Source: Asterionellopsis glacialis (taxonomy: Eukaryota; Bacillariophyta; Plagiogrammaphyceae; Rhaphoneidales; Asterionellopsidaceae). From it: a stretch of 15,903 nt of DNA. The stretch covers positions 1 to 15,903 of the forward strand of contig WKLE02004258.1 in NCBI GenBank assembly GCA_014885115.2, read 5' to 3'. Under the pieces are notes generated by a model, which saw only the letters and a list, made by a program, of their open reading frames with translations, searched no databases and was not told the DNA's origin. Made by a program: the position numbers and the translations under genes. Each line of letters opens with the position of its first letter. The stretch's first letter is position 1. This document shows, one piece after another, positions 9,501-15,903 of the stretch.

Positions 9501-10215
9501 GCGCAATATGATGAAATAATGCTAATATCTCTTTATACTTTCAAAGTAGTATAAGATAAGGTGTGTGATGTGTGCACACACAGACAAGAATGTCTCTTTT
9601 TTTGTTTTGTTTCTTGTCAATGACTCGTCGTGGCGCGAGTGTCGGTCAGGTGGTGTATCAAGATCTTATTTAGTTGCAATGCTCTGCCTCGGGATGAGGT
9701 AATTTTCTCGCTCTGTCGGTGCCTGGTAGTGCGGTGTTTTTTGCAGAGGCGCCGCAATTATGTGTGGACTTTGTGTGAAATTTGTACCAGTAGTACATAC
9801 ACACATTACCAAAGAATCTTCAAACAGCGATTCTATACTAGATGATATGTATGTAGAATTTTACGATGCACATATTCTGAAAAATGACTTTGGAGCAGCA
9901 AAGGCATAATGCCAGTTACCTGGTAGTTCAGATCCAGTGGGAGAAACGTACCGGTAGGAGCGGACGGACGGGCATTGCACGAGCAAGTACCTACCCGTGC
10001 TTTCAGGCAGTGAATAAACGTATGTACATTTTGTACCTAAATAGAATCCTCAATAAATGGAACGTTAGCCGTTAGATACCAGTAGTACCAGGGAGTCCGA
10101 GCAACCTTTCCTGGACGGCCCCCCGCCTATGTATTTTGGAAATTAGCCTGCCGGCGCGCCAAACTCGCACCAAGTTGTCACTACCAGAAAAACCAAACAT
10201 TTTCTTTCGATCCAG
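9501..10215. other. Spacer between apyrase gene and acetyltransferase fragment
   Basis: The apyrase promoter should lie next to 9501. A TGTG/CACA palindromic tract is at about 9561-9582. GC-richer patches occur at about 9940-10010 and 10095-10165 (ggacggccccccgcc, gccggcgcgcc). Short open frames show no protein-like composition. Confidence 0.45.
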
Positions 10216-10540
10216 TACAGTATTGACAAATTTATCTGTAAGGAAGGAGGAAGTACAAAATAGTGGCATGGGAGGGAAACTCATGGAGTCCTATGAAGAT
10301 GCTGTCCTTCATGATTGGGATACACCTCAAAAAGAAATTATTTTACAAGTTGAAGATGATAATCCTTCTGCAATTGAATTTTACACAAAGCATGGACATG
10401 AAATATCCTTTTGTAATCCTGCAAGTCGGTGCTATATTGTTAATGGTTTCTTTCAGAAGAAGGAACGTTGGTATATACAAAGATTGTACCAACAATTCAA
10501 TGCCAACCGCTGGCATTTTGAAAGAAAAAGTCAACTTTAA
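10216..10540 (+). pseudogene. C-terminal half of a GNAT N-acetyltransferase (orphan exon or fragment)
   Basis: The translation carries the second half of a GNAT fold: the strand 4 / motif A region TNLSVRKE followed by VQNSGMGGKLM (acetyl-CoA pyrophosphate loop of the Q/R-x-x-G-x-G/A type), then ILQVEDDNPSAIEFYTKHGH, the typical motif B segment (N-P-x-A-x-x-F-Y-x-x-x-G). A basic tail ends at TAA 10538-10540. The N-terminal half of the domain is not visible upstream. A good acceptor (pyrimidine-rich, ending CAG at 10215) precedes the conserved part, so this may be the last exon of a split gene, but I find no upstream exon, hence the fragment call. Open frame continues upstream to 10076 without GNAT-like sequence. 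The domain assignment is firm; whether the gene works is not. Confidence 0.6.
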
Positions 10541-10671
10541 TTCCATAGTTCAAAAGGTAAAAGAGAATGTATTTCAAACTACCTAGATCCTAGATCTATT
10601 TAGAAAGGAGAGGCCACTACTATTTTCTATTACAATAGATAGATTTAAAAAAAGGTATATGTCTATAAAGA

Positions 10672-11303
10672 TCACGGAAATAAATCAGGATTATCCCATG
10701 CAGCATCAAAGAGAGCTGTATCTGAAAACGTGAAACTATCAAAATTGTCATCACCATATTTGTTGTCTGAACCCTCTTTACATTCCTTGTGTATGGTTGA
10801 TAGCTGTTTCTTAGCCATTTGTTGCGTAGGAGTTCTGGAGATGTTTTTTTTGTCCTGCTGGTGTTTTGGCTAATGTCTCTATCTGTTATTTCTTTGTTTC
10901 AAGACTTTTTGTGTACACAACTAGATCTTCATCTTAAGACAAATTGGATTGGTTGATCATTTGCAGAGATTGATAATATACAGTGTAAGCTTCTTTTTTT
11001 TCATCAGTAACTCCACCCTTCTCTGATGCATTTGAACCCCAAGTAGGGTCTTTAATCTCAGTTGTACTTGTATTGTCGTGTCTCTTATCTATATTGAAGA
11101 GTCCATTATGTTCCTTCAGTTGTGGAGACAGGCATACTGAATTTGGGTTGACCTGTTTAGTAGTAATTTTATCTGCAGTGCTTTTGTTGTTTAAATCGAA
11201 GGCAAGCACTGCCTTTTCAAAATTCCAAATCAGAGTCCAACTCATCTTGAAAAGCAGCTTCACTTTTCTTTTTACCTCCCAACAAGGTATCTTCATCAAT
11301 CAT
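10672..11303 (-). pseudogene. Broken gene for an acidic protein of unknown family
   Basis: Protein-like sequence runs through three frames. It starts at ATG 11303-11301 (MIDEDTLLGGKKK, AAFQDELDSDLEF) and meets TGA at 11219-11217. One T fewer in a TTTT run there would restore the frame, giving EFEKAVLAFDLNNK in the second frame. That continues to about 10934, with TAA at 10936-10934 followed by more coding-like sequence (DEDLVVYTKSLETKK). The third frame, from about 10840, ends DNFDSFTFSDTALFDAAWDN and TGA at 10674-10672. The C-terminus is strongly acidic with Phe. I do not recognise the family. The composition and consistent strand argue for a real former gene of about 205 residues. Alternatively it could contain introns I cannot place. 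Confidence 0.4.
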
Positions 11304-11454
11304 GGTCAACTGTTGCTCAAATAGTACATCAACAGAACAACAAGTTGCAGCCACTAATAAAGAGAGGGATCAGTTGCAACAAGATGTGTCACCAATGCCA
11401 GGAACAGCAGACTTCCAAAAGATCCTTGAGAGTAGTCAGTTCAGAAAAAAGTGA
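11302..11454 (+). CDS. Short coding-like frame, 50 residues
   Basis: ATG 11302-11304 opens a 50-residue frame of hydrophilic, protein-like sequence (TEQQVAATNKERDQLQQDV, TADFQKILESSQFRKK), ending TGA 11452-11454. Past the stop come Cys-rich codons (RCGCAEKNKT in one frame, QCSDTCDM in another) and a consensus donor GTAAGT at 11514-11519. Its start codon overlaps that of the minus-strand broken gene within the CATG at 11301-11304, so both cannot be normal gene starts. It may be a remnant of a gene or transposon ORF. Weak. Confidence 0.25.
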   Translation: MVNCCSNSTSTEQQVAATNKERDQLQQDVSPMPGTADFQKILESSQFRKK

Positions 11455-12232
11455 AAAAAAGGTGTGGTTGTGCAGAAAAGAACAAAACATCAGTGTTCTG
11501 ATACCTGTGACATGTAAGTAGTACACTGATTTGATAGTAAACATATTTATTTTTTGTCTGTTGATAAACTTTTTTGGCTGTATAGTAACTGAGTGTCTGT
11601 TTTTGGCAAATCTGGGCCCACCTCGTAAATCAGCATTGGAGATGTTTGTTTTCAGGGGAGATTCGATTATGGGTTAGCATAGTGGTAGGATGGAGCAAGA
11701 ATCAAATCTCCCCTGAAAACAAAAATCTGGATTGTGATTTTAAAAAGGCGCAAAGTTTGAGAGGGAGGGTACTGAAATTTGATACATGATGTCATAATGA
11801 GCCAGCCATCTAATTTCCAAAATCTGTAATAGAAGAGTTGCTTAAACTCCAGGTAAGCTATCAGGTACACCAAAAAATAGACCACAATGATAATGCATCC
11901 AACAAGACTCATCTCTGGGACACGTGCAGATTTGTGCCAAATCCATATTTGATGTCATCATGACAAACCAAATGTAGAAATGTTGAAAAGTCGTTATTGT
12001 TGATTTCATATTTTTTTCCCTTGTTTTAGAGGGAAAGCAGAAATAAATTAGACCTCATCAAAGTATGTACCACTCGTAAATCTGAGTTACCCTCCTTTTT
12101 CTGGTCCTAGATGAGAGCAAAAGATTTCAATCTCTGAGACAGGGGACCATGTGCTCTTGCTGCCGTATGCAGCCTACACAGAAAAAAAAGCTTTCCGATT
12201 GAGAAAACAGCATGGTATTTATTACAAAAATC
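11455..12232. other. Spacer within the debris region
   Basis: It contains a GTAAGT at 11514-11519 and the hairpin element at 11640-11728. No gene is supported. The minus frame at 11667-11912 is hydrophobic but partly derived from the hairpin. Confidence 0.45.
11640..11728. repeat. Hairpin-forming inverted repeat, 29-bp arms
   Basis: Arms 11640-11668 and 11700-11728 are reverse complements with two mismatches (core TTTTCAGGGGAGATT / AATCTCCCCTGAAAA). The 31-base loop contains GGGTTAGCATAGTGGTAG, which resembles the A box of a tRNA gene, but no complete cloverleaf can be formed. Options are a small foldback/MITE-like element, a relict tRNA-derived SINE or a structured RNA. Confidence 0.75.
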
Positions 12233-13205
12233 ATGGCACAGCAATCATCCAACGCTGGCTCCCTTGATGTCAACATGGAATGTCAATTCAAGTGCACCAT
12301 TTGTAAAGGTGACATAAATGACAATCCACAAGGGGGTACAGAGTGACCTGATTTCAAGTTCAAGATTAGTGAAGGTGTTGAAGCTGTTAAGGCTAGGGCT
12401 CTCTCTTTTGTCTGCCGTACACTGTCAAATGCACAGCTTATTTCAGATGACATATATACTTCAAGAAGTCCAAGGGAGCATCACAAAGCCAGTATGTCAT
12501 CTTGTGTGACAATAATTTTGAAGATTTAACAAGAGGAAGATGGCGGTTGATAACAAAGAGGGATGTAGATGCTTGGGCAAGTGAAGGGAAGGCTGTAGTA
12601 GAAAGTATTTTTTAGGTGGTTTTGTACATTCACAGAAGGGCAACATGTGAGCCTACAGTTCCTACTGGTTTAAGATGTGCTGCTGCAGGTCAAATTCAAG
12701 AAGCAGCAGCACGTATTTAAGAGTATGAAGATGCTGAGGGTGTACAACTTGGAGATATCACACACCAACATCTAACAGTTCATCAGGCACAGCAACCAGA
12801 AGGGTCAGAATTTTTGATTCCATATGACAACAATATGACAATACAAGCTCAACACATTTAGATGAGAGGAGGAGGGTACTTGACCAAGAGGAAGCATTAG
12901 CCAATAATAATTGTAACCACACAACAAAGAAGATTGAGATACAACTATTTGGAACATGGGTAGAAGTTCCAGTTGATGTTAATTCCTTATGACAGGCATT
13001 AGGCTTGCCGCAACACAAAATATTTGATCAAGGCATCTTGCATGCCTACCAACATAATGAAACAGTTGACATTGATGTTGTTGATACTGAGCATGGTGCA
13101 TCACTATTGCTGCCAACACAACAAACACAAGAAGAAGAACAAGAAGATAACAACAACAACAACAACAAAAGTAGAAACTCCTGTGTAGGTACTGTACTTT
13201 TCTAG
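12233..13205 (+). pseudogene. Broken gene of unknown family (CxxC near N-terminus)
   Basis: A long run of protein-like sequence on one strand is interrupted by about six breaks. From ATG 12233: CQFKCTICKGDINDN, an in-frame TGA at 12344-12346, then PDFKFKISEGVEAVKARAL in the same frame. A frame change near 12455-12460 leads to KGASQSQYVILCDNNFEDL and TRGRWRLITKRDVDAWASEG, with TAG at 12613 and TAA at 12718 in that frame, around CAAAGQIQEAAARI and EYEDAEGVQLGDI. A second frame change near 12860 leads to TWVEVPVDVNS, TGA at 12988-12990, ALGLPQHKIFDQGILHAYQ and an Asn run, ending at TAG 13203-13205. About 320 residues in all. I do not recognise the family. A transposon accessory ORF or a dead host gene are both possible. 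Confidence 0.45.
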
Positions 13206-13290
13206 TTTAAATAACTATAATTATATTCTAGTACCTTATTTTATTACACTACTACTCTACTCTACTACTCATCATCATCTTTTCTAGTGT

Positions 13291-13320
13291 TTTGTAAGCC
13301 ATCAAAAAATAGCTTACAAA
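13291..13320. repeat. 9-bp perfect inverted repeat
   Basis: TTTGTAAGC (13291-13299) and GCTTACAAA (13312-13320) flank a 12-base loop. It is a short hairpin about 85 bases after the broken + strand gene; it could be a chance structure. Confidence 0.4.
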
Positions 13321-13378
13321 GTTCCCCAGGTTCCTATCCACATTGTATGTACAATCCTAAAGTACTGTGTGGAATGTT

Positions 13379-13430
13379 GAGTTGTTCCAGGATTAGGTGG
13401 ACCAGTCCAGTACTGGACTGTGACCTAATT
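13379..13430 (+). mobile_element. Inverted relict of the transposase 3' end, with palindrome
   Basis: Bases 13379-13404 are a perfect 26-bp reverse complement of 13973-13998, which lies in the C-terminal coding part of the transposase relict (VVPGLGGP). Homology then resumes after a 12-base insert GTCCAGTACTGG (ACTGTGAC here, ACTTGTGAC there). With the insert, 13392-13430 forms an imperfect palindrome (ATTAGGT...CAGTCCAGT / ACTGGACTG...ACCTAAT). It is probably a scrap of a second element copy in opposite orientation. Confidence 0.6.
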
Positions 13431-13501
13431 TATTTTTAAATCCAATTAATCCAAGCTAGTAATTTTAAGTGTTTTTTTTGTGAGGATGGAAGGACATACC
13501 A

Positions 13502-13649
13502 GTTTACGGTATCAATTTCTTGACACACAGTCATTTTTAATTAGCAACCACCAGTACAGTTCCATGCACAAAGAGCTTCTGCACAGAACCGTACTGGTGG
13601 TTGCTAGTTAAAAATGACCGTGTATTGAGAAATTGGGAGTACCACAAAC
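13502..13649. mobile_element. Foldback/MITE-like element, about 61-bp arms
   Basis: The left arm 13502-13562 and right arm 13586-13649 are inverted copies around a 23-base loop. Over the inner 50 bp, 44 positions match. Counting the outer extension, nine substitutions (all transitions) and one 3-bp indel separate the arms. The core includes TTAGCAACCACCAGTAC / GTACTGGTGGTTGCTAG. No coding content and no clear target-site duplication. The shape fits a nonautonomous foldback element or a precursor of hairpin RNA. Confidence 0.75.
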
Positions 13650-13939
13650 AGCACCATTTTGCAGGATTGATTGGAAGAGATCTGGGTGTAACAGCCAATT
13701 TTTTCAGTTGGGTGAGCCTGCAATGCCAAAAAGTGCACTGGACAGGTTGTCATTGTATTCAATTCCAATACAAGTCAGCTGTGCCATAATATATTATATT
13801 CAGGTATGTATATATACTGGGTGTATATTCCAGTAGTATAATAGTATTCAAGTATGTATACATATATTACAATTCTTCAAAGTATATTATATTATACATT
13901 AATGGATATATTCATAATTTAAAAATATGAATTTTGGGT

Positions 13940-14737
13940 CTACGTGGAGTCTACGGACCAAAAGTCACAAGTTGGTCCACCTAATCCTGGAACAACTCTG
14001 TATGTTGTGCATGCTTTCATGGCAACCTCAAGTACCATTTCAGGATACAAAGGAAACACCAAGATGGCATGTTTTTGAATCCAACGTTTAAGCTGTCCAA
14101 AACATACTTCAATAGGGTTAAGTTCTGGGCTGTACGGAGGCACAAAAAATGAGTCTTGCACCATACTGGTGCACAGCATCCTTCAGCTCTTGAAACATAT
14201 GGATCTTTGTATTATCCATCACATCAATAGACCTTGACAATGGCCAAGGATTTAAATGAGGAACAATCATTTTACTCAAGGCACTGTGGAACTTTTTTTT
14301 TGTGAAAGTTCTTTCAGTTGTCTTCCAAGACATGAATCCTTTGTAATCAAGTGCAGCAAGGATAGAAACTCTTTTTCCATGCCTGAATGGGTGTTTTGCT
14401 ACTGCTTTACTACCTTGTTTTGACCTTGCATAGCGTCAAAAAGCATCACAACTGTCTTTTGATGTTTCATCAAAAAAATAAGCTGTTTTGGATAACTATA
14501 AATAGGCCTCAATTTTTCATAATATATTTTTATTTCTTCTGGGAGAGCATCACAGGCAGCTTTTGTTAATTTTTTACAGGATATTTGGAGGTCAAAATTC
14601 AAAGCATGGCATATGGTAGATTCTGATATATTTTTTAAATCAGGAAAGGTTGATTGTAAATGTTGTTGCAGCTCTTTAATGTAAAAGGTAGGATGAGCAT
14701 TTACATAATTTTCTACATTTTTAAAAACATTTGCTGG
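13940..14737 (-). pseudogene. Decayed Tc1/mariner-type (DD34E, IS630 superfamily) transposase
   Basis: DDE transposase that would cut and paste its element between terminal inverted repeats. Three frames are needed. Frame 1 (14737 to about 14475) holds a helix-turn-helix-like segment (NAHPTFYIKELQQHLQ, ISESTICHALNFDLQ). After a T7 run the frame changes to FDETSKDSCDAF, giving the first Asp (14471-14469); TGA at 14438-14436 follows, then RYARSKQGSKA, GKRVSILAALDYKGF and VMDNTKIHMF with the second Asp (14216-14214). After a T6 run (14149-14144) the third frame gives VPPYSPELNPIE with the catalytic Glu (14110-14108). Across the last break 34 residues separate Asp and Glu, as in Tc1. The whole triad survives but the gene has two frame breaks and one stop, so it is dead. 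The extreme N-terminus and terminal repeats were not found. Confidence 0.85.
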
Positions 14738-15084
14738 TCAACATGATGCCTAGCCAACAACATGATGCTCATATGGTATGCGTTTTTTCTTGCAGACCTG
14801 TTTTTTAGAAAAGTACTGTACCAACGATGGATGCTATGGCAAGTAGGACCAAAAAGGTTGCTAAGAAAGTCAACCTTGATGTTGTATATTGTATCAAGCT
14901 GACAATCCTCCAGTGTAGATCATCAGAGTAAACCATTCTCCTCCTGTTTTAACAAATAAAACAGAGGGGAGCAAAGTTCTTGTGTCCAGAATTACACTTT
15001 CAAAAGTGACAAGAAACAGAGCTATTTACTGATAAGTCAGGGCATTCACAAGAGTTTGCTTGTAGTTTGGAAATTAATGAATGA

Positions 15085-15219
15085 AGCTTGTTGCCTGTGA
15101 TTTGGAGCATTTACCAGGAGGTTGATGTCACTCAAAAAAGGAGGAATCAATTTTATGATTCACTGGATCCCATTAATCTGATGCACTTGGAGCCTAAAAT
15201 CAAGAAAATTTTGAAATAA
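15085..15219 (+). pseudogene. Coding-like remnant
   Basis: One frame reads SLLPVIWSIYQEVDVTQKRR, then QFYDSLDPINLMHLEPKIKK, and ends at TAA 15217-15219. The composition is protein-like but only about 45 residues are open and there is no upstream start. It may be the end of a transposon-borne or host gene. Family not recognised. Confidence 0.25.
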
Positions 15220-15496
15220 AATCAAGTAGATAAAAGTCTAAATTATTGTATAAAAGAGAGTACTACTTTAAATATAAGTCTAAATCTGGAGAAATGATAT
15301 CAGAAATGACAAAACTTATGAAATTGACAATAATTAAGGATAATAAAAATGGACATTCTTAATTCATGTGTATCCAAGGGGTTTTTGGATTTTGGTGGTG
15401 CTTCTTTTCACAGGCATGCTTTGTTTTCAGCATGCTGGCCAATGAACAATTTATGTAATTTCCAACTAAAATAAGATGACATAAGCAACAGCCCTG

Positions 15497-15595
15497 CTTG
15501 CTCTCCGCACAAACTCCGAACAAGACTCTGCACAAAATTTTAGTCCTAACCCTAACTCCACACAAAATCTGCACAAACTCCGCACAGATTAGCTT
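15497..15595. repeat. Degenerate CTCCGCACAAA repeats with CCCTAA units
   Basis: About five copies of a motif near ACTCCGCACAAA (variants CTCCGAACAAG, CTCTGCACAAA, CTCCACACAAA, CTGCACAAA) lie within 100 bp. Between them at about 15541-15556 is TCCTAACCCTAACTCC, that is two telomere-like CCCTAA/TTAGGG units. Confidence 0.65.
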
Positions 15596-15836
15596 CTACA
15601 TAATTGTATTGGTACTGTCTGATTGTCAAATTTTCTTTCTTGTCTTGCCTGCATGGGTAAAATTTTAGTGAATTAAAAAATGACAAAAAAATGCCCTTTA
15701 CACGCTACAATCAACCAAAACAAATACAACAACCCACCTAATGCATCTAACTTACCTATGTCGGAACCGCCATGTTTTAAAAAAATGAATGTGTTTCAAC
15801 AGTTGAACCCCTTTCTATTTTAAAATAGCTATTGTT

Positions 15837-15903
15837 TTATATCAAAGAAATGCAGTCTTTGATGTACTGATCCATCTGTGCATGTTCTTCTGTAATTGCA
15901 GCC
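15837..15903 (-). CDS. C-terminal end of a possible gene, rest outside window
   Basis: The minus-strand frame is open from the right edge and reads AAITEEHAQMDQYIKDCISL-I, with stop TAA at 15839-15837. The composition is protein-like and helical. Only 21 residues are visible and no family is recognised. A competing reading is that TTCTGTAATTGCAG at 15888-15901 on + is a splice acceptor. Confidence 0.3.
   Translation of the reverse strand, partial: AAITEEHAQMDQYIKDCISLI

Larger units (their letters stand above)
13206..13939. other. Spacer with inverted repeats
   Basis: No gene. It contains CTACT/ATC simple repeats (about 13245-13280), a 9-bp inverted repeat TTTGTAAGC/GCTTACAAA (13291-13320), the inverted copy of the transposase tail with a palindrome (13379-13430), the long foldback (13502-13649) and TA-rich sequence (13785-13930). 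Confidence 0.6.
14738..15836. other. Spacer with coding-like scrap and repeats
   Basis: It contains a 7-bp hairpin AAGGTTG/CAACCTT (14851-14877 region), a hairpin with a TCCTGTTTTA/TAAAACAGAGG stem (about 14940-14970), a coding-like stretch at 15085-15219 and the CTCCGCACAAA repeat at about 15497-15595. No intact gene. Confidence 0.45.

Noticed and set aside
9630..10075. Two + strand frames of 60-70 codons
   Set aside because: Composition is not protein-like and no link to the GNAT fragment could be made.
11655..11712. Possible tRNA with acceptor-like GGGGAGA/TCTCCCC
   Set aside because: Only about 58 bases, with no anticodon or T arm; better described as a hairpin.
15745..15776. Minus-strand ATGGCGGTTCCGACATAG followed by GTAAGT, resembling a first exon and donor
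   Set aside because: The frame hits TAG exactly before the donor, and no continuing exon is visible within the window.

Overview
The window looks like nuclear DNA of a unicellular eukaryote, most likely a stramenopile alga such as a diatom. The reasons are AT-rich intergenic DNA, one well-supported GT-AG spliceosomal intron, an AMP-activated kinase beta subunit, a membrane-anchored CANT1-type apyrase, paired RanBP2-type zinc fingers, a long Ser/Pro/Thr repeat protein and a Tc1/mariner-type transposase. The assignment to diatoms is inference; nothing here identifies a species.

Left part (1-9500) holds the intact genes. At the left edge, on +, is the 3' part of a Ser/Pro/Thr-repeat protein gene built on 24-bp units, with a tandemly duplicated 261-bp block near its end and a one-base frame break at a nine-A run (971-979). 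Three genes follow, all on the minus strand and separated by long AT-rich spacers: a two-zinc-finger (RanBP2 type) protein (2131-3324), an AMPK beta / SNF1 subunit with a CBM48 domain, an ASC domain and an N-myristoylation signal (5343-6455), and a CANT1-type nucleotidase of two exons (7506-8574 and 9058-9500) whose first exon supplies a signal-anchor helix. These are ordinary single genes and not an operon.

Right part (about 10.2-15.9 kb) is mostly gene and transposon debris: the C-terminal half of a GNAT acetyltransferase (10216-10540), a broken acidic-protein gene (10672-11303, minus), a broken gene of unknown family on + (12233-13205), a decayed DD34E Tc1/mariner-like transposase (13940-14737, minus) and two further coding-like scraps (15085-15219 on +, 15837-15903 on minus). 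Between them lie three strong inverted repeats: a 29-bp-arm hairpin at 11640-11728, an approximately 61-bp-arm foldback at 13502-13649 whose arms differ only by transitions, and a 26-bp inverted copy of the transposase 3' end at 13379-13404 that runs into a palindrome. Near the right edge is a degenerate CTCCGCACAAA repeat with two telomere-like CCCTAA units.

I see no convincing tRNA, rRNA or CRISPR and no clear new multi-gene system. The most interesting items are the foldback and hairpin elements, the inverted transposase tail with its palindromic insert, and the two unidentified broken genes.
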